64,000 nucleotides of DNA from an alpha proteobacterium SCGC AAA028-D10. GTDB lineage: Bacteria > Pseudomonadota > Alphaproteobacteria > Pelagibacterales > Pelagibacteraceae. The stretch spans positions 1-64,000 of the forward strand of contig AZOF01000001.1 of NCBI GenBank assembly GCA_000510845.1. Reading direction: 5' to 3'. Made by a program: the position numbers and the translations under genes. Shown one piece after another: positions 42,841 to 51,688 of this stretch (its first letter is position 1; every line of letters begins with the position of its first letter). The notes under the pieces were generated by a model, which was not told the DNA's origin, did no database searches, and saw only the letters and a program-made list of their open reading frames with translations.

Positions 42841-42849
42841 ATATTTTAA

Positions 42850-43806
42850 TTAAACTATTTCTATATTAGCAATTCTTTTTTTTACTTTTTCCATATAGAG
42901 CGTAAATTGTTGTTCAGCTGCTTCTAATGTCACAAGTTGAAAATAAATTTCTCTATTTGCATTTTGTTGAATTAAATCATCATAATCAGATGAAATAATC
43001 GAACCTACCTTTGGATATCCTCCTGTAGTTGGATGATCCGATAGAAGTATAATAGGATTTCCATCTCCAGGAACTTGAATTGCCCCTTTTATGATGCCTT
43101 CTGATGGAATATTAGAATTCACTAAGTTCTCTAGGCTTTTACCTATAACTCTCATACCCATTCTGTCAGTTTGCTTTGTAATTAAATAAGGAGTTGAAAA
43201 GAATTGTTTTTTAGAAGCTGTGCTAAAATAATGAAATTGAGGACCAGGAAGCACACTAAAGATTTTTTTTTCTTCAAATTTAATGTTTCTTATTATTTTA
43301 TTTTCTTTAGTTGTTGAGTTTTTAAAAATTAAGATCTTATCTTTTAATTCAATCTTTTTTCCATCGTTAGGACCAATAAATGCTCGAGGTTGTGATGAAA
43401 CGGATCCACAAAATTTATCTAATTTAAAACCACCTTCAATACTTAAATAACCATAAACAGACGCTTTCGTTGCAAGAATATCTAATTGATCACCCTCATT
43501 TAGATCGTATGTGCGGTAAGGTTCGCCAGTAATTTCACCTTTTGGTGAATATATTTTAAAAAAAACATTTCCTGTAATTGCAATTTTAGTTTTACCTTTA
43601 ACTAGCTTTAGCAAAGGACCTTGGTAAGCAAATTCTAACGCACCAGAATTTTTATCATTATTTAATAAAACGTTAGAGAGTAAAAAAGATTGGTAGTCCA
43701 TAGCCCCACCAGGAGCCAACCCCATATATTGAACACCAAATCTTCCTTTATCTTGAAAGGTTGAATTGATACCAGGTCTTAAAACTTCAAAATAACTTTG
43801 TTCCAT
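42850..43806 (-). CDS. pxpC: 5-oxoprolinase subunit PxpC
   Basis: PxpC (KipA/YbgK family, 318 residues) is one of three parts of the bacterial ATP-dependent 5-oxoprolinase that opens pyroglutamate to glutamate. Family motifs seen are FEVLRPGINSTFQDKGRFG, GLAPGGAMDYQSFLLSN, RMGMRVIG, SEGIIKGAIQVPGDGNPII and TTGGYPKVG. It shares one base with the upstream pxpB. Confidence 0.92.
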   Translation of the reverse strand: MEQSYFEVLRPGINSTFQDKGRFGVQYMGLAPGGAMDYQSFLLSNVLLNNDKNSGALEFAYQGPLLKLVKGKTKIAITGNVFFKIYSPKGEITGEPYRTYDLNEGDQLDILATKASVYGYLSIEGGFKLDKFCGSVSSQPRAFIGPNDGKKIELKDKILIFKNSTTKENKIIRNIKFEEKKIFSVLPGPQFHYFSTASKKQFFSTPYLITKQTDRMGMRVIGKSLENLVNSNIPSEGIIKGAIQVPGDGNPIILLSDHPTTGGYPKVGSIISSDYDDLIQQNANREIYFQLVTLEAAEQQFTLYMEKVKKRIANIEIV

Positions 43807-44483
43807 TATTTTAATTCCGATTTATTAACTTTTTTAAATTTAATTGTGTCACCTGGAGAAAACAAACAAGGGTTTGTTAAATTTTTAGTATCAAATAATT
43901 TAACAGAGGTTCTACCAATAATATTCCAGCCTCCAGGACTTAAGTAAGGATAGATAATGCAAAATTTTTCAGCGATGGCAACAGAACCTATGGGAACTTG
44001 AACTCTTGGTGATTGCAACCTGCTTGTAAATAATTTTTTATCAAGGTCACCCATATAAGGGTGTCCTGGCATAAAACCTATCATGTACACATAAAACTCA
44101 GTCTCAAGGTGAGTTTTAATAATTTCTTCTTTAGATAATTTAAGAGACTTTGTTAAATTTTCCAAATCAAGTGCAAATTCATCATCATAACAAACAGGAA
44201 TGTTCCAAGCTTTACCCGATTGAGATGTGGTTAATTTTTCTAGATCAATTGATGAAATAATTTCTTTAATTTTATGAGAGTTATTTTTTTCTAAATCGAA
44301 ATGAATAACTAGTTTGTTGTAGGATGGAATAATATTGTAAATGCCTTTAATCTCATCATTATTACTTTTTTCTTTAAGATAGTTAAAAAGACTAATAACT
44401 TTTTTATTAATATCTTTGTTTACCTCTTCGCCAAAATCGCAAATAATTCCTTGATCGCTGATATTAGTTATTTTTTTTATCAT
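43806..44483 (-). CDS. pxpB: 5-oxoprolinase subunit PxpB
   Basis: PxpB (KipI/YbgJ family, 225 residues) partners PxpC in the oxoprolinase complex. The C-terminal half carries the signature FMPGHPYMGDLDKKLFTSR, RVQVPIGSVAIAEKFC, YPYLSPGGWNIIGRT and FSPGDTIKF. The gene starts 50 bases from the diverging pxpA, so both halves of the enzyme are expressed from a shared intergenic region. Confidence 0.92.
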   Translation of the reverse strand: MIKKITNISDQGIICDFGEEVNKDINKKVISLFNYLKEKSNNDEIKGIYNIIPSYNKLVIHFDLEKNNSHKIKEIISSIDLEKLTTSQSGKAWNIPVCYDDEFALDLENLTKSLKLSKEEIIKTHLETEFYVYMIGFMPGHPYMGDLDKKLFTSRLQSPRVQVPIGSVAIAEKFCIIYPYLSPGGWNIIGRTSVKLFDTKNLTNPCLFSPGDTIKFKKVNKSELK

Positions 44484-44533
44484 GGATATTGTATAAACTT
44501 TTAGAAATTTTAAATTAGCAAAAGCGAAATATA

Positions 44534-45307
44534 ATGGAAGTAAATATTAATAGTGATCTTGGCGAAAGTTCAAAGTTTCATTCCACAGAAAACGACCCTG
44601 CGTTATTAAAAATAGTAAATTCTGCAAACATTGCTTGCGGTTATCATGCGGGCGATGAAGAAACGATGGAAAAAACAATACGTATATCTAAGGATAACGG
44701 CGTTAGTATTGGATCTCATCCTTCCTATTTAGACAAAGAAAATTTTGGAAGAAAAAGAATGAATATTTCACCAGAGGAAGTTACTAAACTTGTGATCAAT
44801 CAATGTGAAATTCTAAACAAAATTGCAGATAAACTAAAAATGAAAGTCACCCATGTTAAACCACATGGTGCCTTAAGTAATATGGCTTGTGAGAACTATG
44901 AATTATCTTTCACCATAGCAAAAGCTATTAAGCAATTTGATCCAAACGTAATTTTCTTAGCGCATGCACAGACAGAGATGGAAAAAGCAGGTCGTGATTT
45001 AAAATTAAGAATTGCTTGTGAGGTATTTGCAGATAGAAATTATGAAGATAATGGCTATCTTGTTGCAAGATCAAAACCTAACGCAATGATCTTAGGTAGA
45101 GAGGAATCTGCAAGACATGTTCTTAAAATGTTAGAAAATCAGGCTTTAAATTGTTACTCTGGAAAACAAATTCCTTGTGACATAGATTCAATTTGCGTTC
45201 ACGGCGATGAACAAACAGCTGTGGATAATGCCCAATACTTAAGAGAAGTTCTAATTAAGAATGGTTTTCAATTGAAATCTTTAGATAAATTAAAAAAGAT
45301 TAATTAA
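44534..45307 (+). CDS. pxpA: 5-oxoprolinase subunit PxpA (LamB/YcsF family)
   Basis: PxpA is the third part of the 5-oxoprolinase. It shows the family start VNINSDLGESSKF, followed by SANIACGYHAGDEETM, GSHPSYLDKENFGR, HVKPHGALSNMA, EVFADRNYEDNGYLV and SICVHGDEQTAV, and is 257 residues long as usual. It is divergent from pxpBC. A terminator hairpin follows at 45318-45345. Confidence 0.95.
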   Translation: MEVNINSDLGESSKFHSTENDPALLKIVNSANIACGYHAGDEETMEKTIRISKDNGVSIGSHPSYLDKENFGRKRMNISPEEVTKLVINQCEILNKIADKLKMKVTHVKPHGALSNMACENYELSFTIAKAIKQFDPNVIFLAHAQTEMEKAGRDLKLRIACEVFADRNYEDNGYLVARSKPNAMILGREESARHVLKMLENQALNCYSGKQIPCDIDSICVHGDEQTAVDNAQYLREVLIKNGFQLKSLDKLKKIN

Positions 45308-45317
45308 CTCAAAAAAA

Positions 45318-45345
45318 AAGGGACGGTTAGTTAAAACCGCCCCTT
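45318..45345. terminator. Bidirectional rho-independent terminator between pxpA and livK
   Basis: AAGGG-A-CGGTT pairs with AACCG-C-CCCTT, ten base pairs with one mismatch and a six-base loop. A T run follows on the plus strand and a longer run of T on the minus strand (the A run from 45311). It can end transcripts of both converging genes. Confidence 0.85.
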
Positions 45346-45364
45346 AATTTTTAAAAAAAATTAC

Positions 45365-46630
45365 TTATTTTTTTTGTGCCCAAGTTGGCAATGGGTACTT
45401 TACTTCACAAGCTGCGAACGCAAATGGGTAAATTGTGCAATATTTACCGTTTTGCACTTGCATCAAAATACCTCTTTGAAGTTCATTTTGACCTTTTGCA
45501 TCAAATCTAACTCCTTCGTAAGGAACAATTAGATCATTTGCAGGGATATTTGTTTTAACTAATGCATCTCTAATTTTATCAGGATTAGTTGATCCGGCTC
45601 TATTAATTGCATCTGCCAAAACCATAAATGCAGTAAATTCTCTAGCTGGAACATCTGACAAATCTCGCCCATTAGATTTTTTCTTAAAAAGATCATTTAC
45701 CTTGGATAGATTTGGGATCCTTTTTGCAAGGTCATCATTGTATGGTGATCTTGTAATAGCTCCTTCAGCATCTTTTCCTGCAGTAGAGACAAAAGCGGGG
45801 TCTGTGTAACCAGCATTTTGTGCTAAAATCATTTTAGGATTATAATCTAATTCCTTAGCTGTTTTTAAAAACAAATAAGTATCAGCTGTATATGATGATG
45901 GTAACAAAAGATCCGCATTAGATGCTTTTAACTTTTGTACTTCAGAACTTAATGAAGTTGCTTTAGCATTGTATGTAATTTTGTCTAATAACTTATATTT
46001 TTTGTCGTTAATAAACTTTTCTTGTGTCGTTGCACTATCTGTACCAAAAGCTGAATCTTCATGCAGAATACTTGCTGTAGATATTTTTACATTTTTTTTC
46101 TTTTGAAATTCATCTAAGAAATCAAACATTAACTTAGTAAATTGACCATCGTGTGGGCTTACTCTAAAGAAATATTTTAGACCTCTTTCCGTTAAAGCAG
46201 GAGATGATGACGAACCATTTACAAATGGTATTCCAGCTCTTTCAGCTACAAGGCTTGCCGTTCCAGTCACTGCTGAAAAATAAGCACCGAAAAGTGCATG
46301 TACTTTTTCATTATTGATTAATCTTTCAGCTTCACTTTGACCTATCTCAGGTTTTCCTTGGTGATCGACAATTACAACTTTAATTTTTGCACCTTTAAGT
46401 CCAGGCAGACCTTCAGTTTTTGCAAGGGGAATATTAAGATCAGTTTTATTATTTATAATATCAACAGCAGTTTCAATAGCTGCTTTTGCATCAAGTCCAA
46501 TTTGTGCAACTGGACCACTAAGTGGAAGTAGTACTCCAATTTTCACTTCATTTGCTTTTGCAATATTTACAAACATTAAACTGAATGTAAAAATTGAAGC
46601 AAATAGAAGGCTTGTAATTTTTATTTTCAT
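45365..46630 (-). CDS. Liv-type ABC transporter substrate-binding protein
   Basis: The 421-residue protein has a signal peptide cut near AKA/NE (residue 26). The periplasmic binding protein start VKIGVLLPLSGPVAQIGLDA follows, with ERLINNEKVHALFGAYFSAV and AGIPFVNGSSSSPALTERG. It belongs to the branched-chain amino acid/amide group, whose ligands vary widely. AAAGGAAA just before the ATG is a strong ribosome binding site. It diverges from the livHMGF-type genes by 65 bases. Confidence 0.93.
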   Translation of the reverse strand: MKIKITSLLFASIFTFSLMFVNIAKANEVKIGVLLPLSGPVAQIGLDAKAAIETAVDIINNKTDLNIPLAKTEGLPGLKGAKIKVVIVDHQGKPEIGQSEAERLINNEKVHALFGAYFSAVTGTASLVAERAGIPFVNGSSSSPALTERGLKYFFRVSPHDGQFTKLMFDFLDEFQKKKNVKISTASILHEDSAFGTDSATTQEKFINDKKYKLLDKITYNAKATSLSSEVQKLKASNADLLLPSSYTADTYLFLKTAKELDYNPKMILAQNAGYTDPAFVSTAGKDAEGAITRSPYNDDLAKRIPNLSKVNDLFKKKSNGRDLSDVPAREFTAFMVLADAINRAGSTNPDKIRDALVKTNIPANDLIVPYEGVRFDAKGQNELQRGILMQVQNGKYCTIYPFAFAACEVKYPLPTWAQKK

Positions 46631-46695
46631 AGATTTCCTTTGTTATTTTTATTAAGTTAACCACTTATTTTAAATTAAGTAAATAAACTCCTAAA

Positions 46696-47562
46696 ATGAC
46701 CTCACAAGTAATAATCCAAGCAATCATAAGTGGAATTTTGATGGGATTAATCTACGCATTAATTGCTGCGGGATTAAGTTTAATTTTTGGATTAATGGAG
46801 ATTGTGAATTTTGCTCATGGAGATCATTTAATGATTTCAATGTTTTCAACATTTTGGTTTTGGATGTTATTTGGAATTGATCCAATATTTTCAATACCAT
46901 TGACTATTATTTTAATGGCGTTTCTAGGAGTGTTTACTCACTATTTTATTATTAGAAAAATTTTAAATTCAACAATGCTAATTCAAATTTGTGCAACCTT
47001 TGGTCTTGCTGTAACAATAAGAGCTTTAGCACAATTTTTTTTTACACCTGACTTTAGAACAATAAAAAATCCAATCATCCAAGGAAAGTTAGAAATCTAT
47101 GGGATCTTTATTGGCTATCCACAATTATTTGCAAGTTTTATCTGCTTATTTGCATTTATTTTATTATATTTATTCGTAACTAAAACTGAGACCGGAACTG
47201 CTTTGCAAGCAACTTCTCAAGATAGACAGGCCGCAGAAATTTTAGGGATACCTTCAAATAAAATGTTCGCATTGGGTTGGGCCATTGGTTTAAGTTGTGT
47301 AGCAGTTGCGGGCTCGATGTTGTCAAATTATTATTATGTTTTTCCAGATGTAGGAGTAAATTTTTCTTTATTTGCTTTTGTTGCCGTAGCTCTAGGAGGA
47401 TTTGGAAGTATTAATGGAAGTTTAATTGCTGGGGTAATAATTGGGATTGTTGAATCTGTAGGAGGTTTGTTGATCGATCCTTCTTATAAATTACTCTATG
47501 TTTTTGCGGTTTATTTATTAGTAGTTATATTAAGACCACAAGGAATTTTTGGAAGATATTAA
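46696..47562 (+). CDS. livH: Liv-type ABC transporter permease, LivH family
   Basis: The 288-residue inner membrane protein has about eight hydrophobic segments. LivH signatures are GILMGLIYALIAAGLSLIFG, EIVNFAHGDHLMI, ILGIPSNKMFALGWAIG and ALGGFGSINGSLIAG. It forms the transmembrane channel with LivM and is the first gene of a four-gene run with gaps of three bases or overlaps. Confidence 0.93.
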   Translation: MTSQVIIQAIISGILMGLIYALIAAGLSLIFGLMEIVNFAHGDHLMISMFSTFWFWMLFGIDPIFSIPLTIILMAFLGVFTHYFIIRKILNSTMLIQICATFGLAVTIRALAQFFFTPDFRTIKNPIIQGKLEIYGIFIGYPQLFASFICLFAFILLYLFVTKTETGTALQATSQDRQAAEILGIPSNKMFALGWAIGLSCVAVAGSMLSNYYYVFPDVGVNFSLFAFVAVALGGFGSINGSLIAGVIIGIVESVGGLLIDPSYKLLYVFAVYLLVVILRPQGIFGRY

Positions 47563-47565
47563 AAT

Positions 47566-48588
47566 ATGAATTTAATTTCTAAAGAGTTGTTACAAGCAAA
47601 AAACGAACCTTTAAATTATTTTAACAAAAATTCACTAATAATAATCGGATTAGTAGTTTTGGGCTTATTTTTATACCCTTTCATCTCACCGTCTAAATTC
47701 GCTCTTCATCTTTTAATGATGATTTTTATGCATGCAGTCATGTCTCAATCATGGAATGTGCTTGCCGGATTTTCAGGACAAATCAGTCTTGGGCATGCAA
47801 TCTTTTTTGGGATTGGAGCTTATGCATCTGGTTATTTTTATACAAAATTTCAAATTACCCCTTGGGTGGGAATTATAATTGGAATTGCAATTTCTGCATT
47901 CGTTGCATTGTTAATTGGAATTCCAATGTTAAGATTAAAGGGACATTATTTTGCCATTGCAACGTTGTTAATTGGAATAAGTTTTCAAGTCATTTTTCAA
48001 AGGTGGTCTGAAGTTGGAGGGTCTGCAGGTTTGTATGTGCCCATAAATCGAGACAGTCCCTGGCTTTCAATGCAATTTCATAAAAGTAAAGTTTCCTATT
48101 ATTACATCACTTTAGTTTTTTTTATCATAACCTTCTTTTTAGTTTGGTTATTAAACCGATCAAAACTTGGTTATCGACTTAAAGCTATTAGAGATCAATC
48201 GGAAGCTGCATCAAGTTTAGGCATTCATGTATCAAAGTATAAAGTCATTGCTTTTATAATTTCTGCAATGATCATGGCCCCAATGGGGAGTATATATGCG
48301 CAATATGTTCTAATAATCGATCCAAATAATACTTTTAGCGTAGATATATCTATTTTGGTTTTATTAATTTCAGTAATGGGTGGTGTTGGAAATATTTGGG
48401 GACCTATTATTGGTTCATCAATTTTAATTCCTATTTCTGAATTTTCTAGAATTTATTTTGGCGGCACTGGACGATCTATAGATTTAATTATTTATGGAAT
48501 TTTAATTATTTCAATTTGTATATTTAGACCCTCAGGAATTGTTTCTCTCATTCCAAAATCTTTTAGAGAAAGAGAAAAAGCAAAATGA
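47566..48588 (+). CDS. livM: Liv-type ABC transporter permease, LivM family
   Basis: The 340-residue membrane protein carries LivM patterns SQSWNVLAGFSGQISLGHA, GIGAYASGY, RLKGHYFAIATLLIGI, RDQSEAASSLGIHVSKYK and VMGGVGNIWGPIIGS. It pairs with the LivH-like protein upstream and overlaps livG by four bases. Confidence 0.93.
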   Translation: MNLISKELLQAKNEPLNYFNKNSLIIIGLVVLGLFLYPFISPSKFALHLLMMIFMHAVMSQSWNVLAGFSGQISLGHAIFFGIGAYASGYFYTKFQITPWVGIIIGIAISAFVALLIGIPMLRLKGHYFAIATLLIGISFQVIFQRWSEVGGSAGLYVPINRDSPWLSMQFHKSKVSYYYITLVFFIITFFLVWLLNRSKLGYRLKAIRDQSEAASSLGIHVSKYKVIAFIISAMIMAPMGSIYAQYVLIIDPNNTFSVDISILVLLISVMGGVGNIWGPIIGSSILIPISEFSRIYFGGTGRSIDLIIYGILIISICIFRPSGIVSLIPKSFREREKAK

Positions 48589-49310
48589 GTATTTTACTAA
48601 AAGTTGAAAATTTAAGCAGATCATTCGGGGGTATTCATGCAAATAGCGATATTACATTTGATGTTAATGAAGGAGAGATTTTGGGAGTTATTGGTCCAAA
48701 TGGAGCAGGTAAATCTACCTTATTCGATCTTATTACTGGATTTACAAAATCAGATAAAGGAAAGGTTATATTAAGAGATAAAAATATAACTAATATTAGA
48801 CCTGATTTAATTTGCAGATTAGGTGTCGGTCGAACTTTTCAAAAATTAAAACCTTTTGCTGATCAAACTTTATTAGAAAATGTAATTGTTGGAGCATTGG
48901 TTAAAGAAAAAAATTTAAAAGTTGCTCGTGATAAAGCTTTGGAAATTATTGATTTTGTAGATCTGATTGAAAAAAGACATCACTATGCGAAGGAACTTTC
49001 GACAGGACAACGTAAAAGATTAGAGCTTGCGAGAGCTTTGGCAACAGATCCAAAATTACTACTTATGGATGAGGTGACAGGAGGAGTTGATCAAAGAACT
49101 ATTCCAGGTCTCGTGGAGCTAGTTTTAAAATTAAAAAAAAATGGAATAACGGTTGTAACCATTGAGCATAACATGAAAATTATCATGGATATTTCAGACC
49201 GAATTCTTGCTCTTAACCAAGGAAAACGAATTGCTTTTGATATTCCAAAAAATATTAGTCAAAATTCACAAGTGATAGACGCTTACTTAGGAACAGTTGA
49301 TGCTGCTTAA
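48585..49310 (+). CDS. livG: Liv-type ABC transporter ATPase, LivG family
   Basis: The 241-residue ATPase has Walker A GPNGAGKST (about 37-45), the ABC signature LSTGQRKRLELARAL, Walker B LLLMDEV and the switch histidine in TIEHNM. The Glu after the Walker B Asp is present. The overlap with livF by 14 bases supports one transcript. Confidence 0.94.
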   Translation: MSILLKVENLSRSFGGIHANSDITFDVNEGEILGVIGPNGAGKSTLFDLITGFTKSDKGKVILRDKNITNIRPDLICRLGVGRTFQKLKPFADQTLLENVIVGALVKEKNLKVARDKALEIIDFVDLIEKRHHYAKELSTGQRKRLELARALATDPKLLLMDEVTGGVDQRTIPGLVELVLKLKKNGITVVTIEHNMKIIMDISDRILALNQGKRIAFDIPKNISQNSQVIDAYLGTVDAA

Positions 49311-50007
49311 TATAAAAAATATAGACGTGGCTTATGATGATTACCAAGTTATTTGGAATGTTTCATTGAGTGTTAAAGAAGGAGAGATGGTAGCTTTGCT
49401 TGGCCCAAATGGATCTGGAAAAAGCACAGTTCTTAATAGTATTAGTGGTTTAATTAAAATTAAAAATGGCGAAATAGATTTCAATAATATTCCAATCCAT
49501 AAGTTTGAGACTTATCAAAGAGTTGGCGTTGGTATTTCCCATGTTCTTGAGAGAAGAAGAGTATTTCCTTACTTAACAGTATTGCAGAATTTATTATTAG
49601 GTGCTTATCATGAAAAAGCTAAAGCTGAACGAGAGAAATCTTTACAGGATATTTATAATTTTTTTCCAAAATTAAAAGAGCGCTCAAGTCAAATCGCAAA
49701 CACCATGTCAGGCGGAGAGCAGCAAATGCTTGCAATTGGTAGAGGGTTAATGGGAATGCCAAAATTATTAATGGTAGATGAGCCCTTTCTTGGACTTGCA
49801 CCATTAGTAATTGAAGATTTAAAATTAATATTTAAAAAAATTGCAGAACGTGGAATTGCAATTTTATTTGTTGAACAAAATGTCAGACTTGCTTTAAGTA
49901 TGGCAAATCGGGGTTATATTCTTGAGAGTGGAAGATTAGTAATTGATGGAGCCTCAAAAGATTTAGTAGATAGCAAAGAAGTTAAAAGAGTTTTTCTAGG
50001 ATCTTAA
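49297..50007 (+). CDS. livF: Liv-type ABC transporter ATPase, LivF family
   Basis: The 236-residue ATPase has Walker A GPNGSGKST (about 36-44), signature MSGGEQQMLAIGRGLM, Walker B LLMVDEPFLGLAP, and FVEQNVRLAL, all typical of LivF. It completes the importer. An in-frame ATG one codon later is an alternative start. Its stop overlaps the converging DUF1445 gene by four bases. Confidence 0.94.
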   Translation: MMLLNIKNIDVAYDDYQVIWNVSLSVKEGEMVALLGPNGSGKSTVLNSISGLIKIKNGEIDFNNIPIHKFETYQRVGVGISHVLERRRVFPYLTVLQNLLLGAYHEKAKAEREKSLQDIYNFFPKLKERSSQIANTMSGGEQQMLAIGRGLMGMPKLLMVDEPFLGLAPLVIEDLKLIFKKIAERGIAILFVEQNVRLALSMANRGYILESGRLVIDGASKDLVDSKEVKRVFLGS

Positions 50008-50792
50008 TTAATTGCAGCGAGACTGCTATTTAATTTATTGGTAATTAACATTGCTCCTGGTTTATGAGTAATACAGAAATCAGGTTTACAATTTTCAACA
50101 ACAGACTGCGGTGTTACCCCGCAAGCCCAAAATACTGGAATTTCATTATTTTTAATCACTCTTGGCGCATCACCATATTCTGGTTTCATAATATCTTTTA
50201 TTCCAATCTGAGCAGGATCACCAAGATGAACAGGAGCTCCGTGAACCGCTGGGAAACGAGAAGAAATTTGAATTGCTTTTATAGTATCTTCCGCATTCAA
50301 AGGTCTCATTGATACAACTAATTTTCCTTTAAAGGGTCCTGCTGGCTCACAATCAATATTTGTTTTATACATTGGAACAGTCGTATTGTTTTTTATATGC
50401 TGCATTTCAATTCCAGCTTCCATTAATGGCAATTCAAATGACATCGAACAGCCTAGAACAAAAGTTACCAAATCATCATTCCAATATTTTTTAATATTAG
50501 TAGGCTCATCTACTACTTTTCCATTTTGCCAAATTTTATATTTTGGAACATCTGTCCTAATGTCTATATCCCCTAAATCTTTTAAGTGGGGATCGCCTTT
50601 AATTCCAAAACCGATAAGCGGACAAGGTTTCGGATTTTTTTGACAAAATGCTGCAAAATCTAGAGCGTATTTACTTGGCAATATACAAATGTTTCCTTGC
50701 ACATATTTTCCAGCAATACCTGCTGTTTGCTTATCGTATTTATCAGCTCTAATAATTTTTCTTGCCTCAGCTGGATCTGTGATATTTAACAT
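50004..50792 (-). CDS. YcsI/DUF1445 family protein (D-glutamate cyclase-like)
   Basis: The 262-residue protein has the family patterns ARKIIRADKYDKQTAGIAGKY, CPLIGFGIKGDPHL, DDLVTFVLGCSMSFE and VFWACGVTPQSVV. The family was first called putative hydro-lyase. It is related to the N-terminal part of mitochondrial D-glutamate cyclase, which links D-glutamate and 5-oxo-D-proline. In Bacillus subtilis the ycsI gene sits beside the genes now called pxpA, pxpB and pxpC. Here too it is close to pxpABC, separated only by an ABC importer. The activity is inferred, not shown. Confidence 0.83.
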   Translation of the reverse strand: MLNITDPAEARKIIRADKYDKQTAGIAGKYVQGNICILPSKYALDFAAFCQKNPKPCPLIGFGIKGDPHLKDLGDIDIRTDVPKYKIWQNGKVVDEPTNIKKYWNDDLVTFVLGCSMSFELPLMEAGIEMQHIKNNTTVPMYKTNIDCEPAGPFKGKLVVSMRPLNAEDTIKAIQISSRFPAVHGAPVHLGDPAQIGIKDIMKPEYGDAPRVIKNNEIPVFWACGVTPQSVVENCKPDFCITHKPGAMLITNKLNSSLAAIN

Positions 50793-50831
50793 TCAATTTA
50801 TAAAATTTTTTTAATACAAAATTTAATTTAA

Positions 50832-51575
50832 ATGAAAAGATTAGAAAATAAAAGCGTAATAATCACTGCAGCGGGACAGGGGATTGGTAAAGAAACTGCT
50901 ATTCGTTTTTTTAAAGAAGGAGCCAACGTTATTGCAACAGACATTAATAGAACTAATAAATTAGAAGAGCTTTCAAAAGAATATCCTAAAATTAAAACTT
51001 ATACTTTAGATTCAACTAATGCTGCGGATATTAAAAAATTTGCAGATACTATTTCTAAAGTTGATGTTCTTTTTAACTGTGTAGGGTTTGTTCATAACGG
51101 GACAATACTAGAGTGCGAAGAAAAAGATTGGGATTTTTCATTTAATGTAAATGTTAGGTCTATGTATTTAATGATTAAAAACATTATTCCTAAAATGGTA
51201 GATCAAAAATCAGGCGTTATAATTAATATGGCTTCAGTTGTATCTAGCGTTAAAGGAGTTAAAGATAGATTTGTATATGGAGCCACAAAAGCAGCTGTTA
51301 TCGGCCTTACAAAATCTATCGCAGTTGATTTTTTAAAATATAATATTAGATGTAATGCTATTGCTCCAGGAACAGTTCATACCCCATCATGGGAAGATAG
51401 AGTTAATTCTTTTAAAGATCCTGAAAAAGCGAGAAAAGATTTTATCGATAGACAGCCTATGGGAAGATTAGGAAAACCAGAAGAGGTGGCAGCTCTTGCC
51501 ACATATTTAGCAACTGATGAATCAGCATTTTCTACTGGTGTCGTTTACCCATTAGACGGTGGAATGACGATTTAA
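50832..51575 (+). CDS. Short-chain dehydrogenase/reductase, BDH2-like
   Basis: The 247-residue classical SDR has the cofactor loop TAAGQGIGKETA (about 11-22), an acidic residue in ATDINR that favours NAD over NADP, the catalytic Ser in NMASVVSS, YGATKAA with Tyr and Lys, and the end PLDGGMTI. Overall it resembles the BDH2/DHRS6 and sugar-acid dehydrogenase group. The substrate is not known. It diverges from the DUF1445 gene by 39 bases. Confidence 0.85.
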   Translation: MKRLENKSVIITAAGQGIGKETAIRFFKEGANVIATDINRTNKLEELSKEYPKIKTYTLDSTNAADIKKFADTISKVDVLFNCVGFVHNGTILECEEKDWDFSFNVNVRSMYLMIKNIIPKMVDQKSGVIINMASVVSSVKGVKDRFVYGATKAAVIGLTKSIAVDFLKYNIRCNAIAPGTVHTPSWEDRVNSFKDPEKARKDFIDRQPMGRLGKPEEVAALATYLATDESAFSTGVVYPLDGGMTI

Positions 51576-51614
51576 ATTTAAGTATCCACATACACCCTTA
51601 AAAGTAGAAAATTT

Positions 51615-51647
51615 GATTCAAAATGGAATCAAAAGGGAATCAAAACG
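51615..51647 (+). repeat. Three tandem 11-base repeats
   Basis: GATTCAAAATG, GAATCAAAAGG and GAATCAAAACG follow each other without gaps, sharing GAATCAAAA with one change in the first copy. They lie in the 113-base spacer between a converging SDR gene and the rhomboid gene. The spacer also has TATCCACATA (from about 51589) and TATGTGGGTA (from about 51677), near-complements that could pair across it. No gene or terminator is evident there. Confidence 0.5.
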
Positions 51648-51688
51648 AGAACATTCATCTGATATCGCTGTTATTTTATGTGGGTAAC

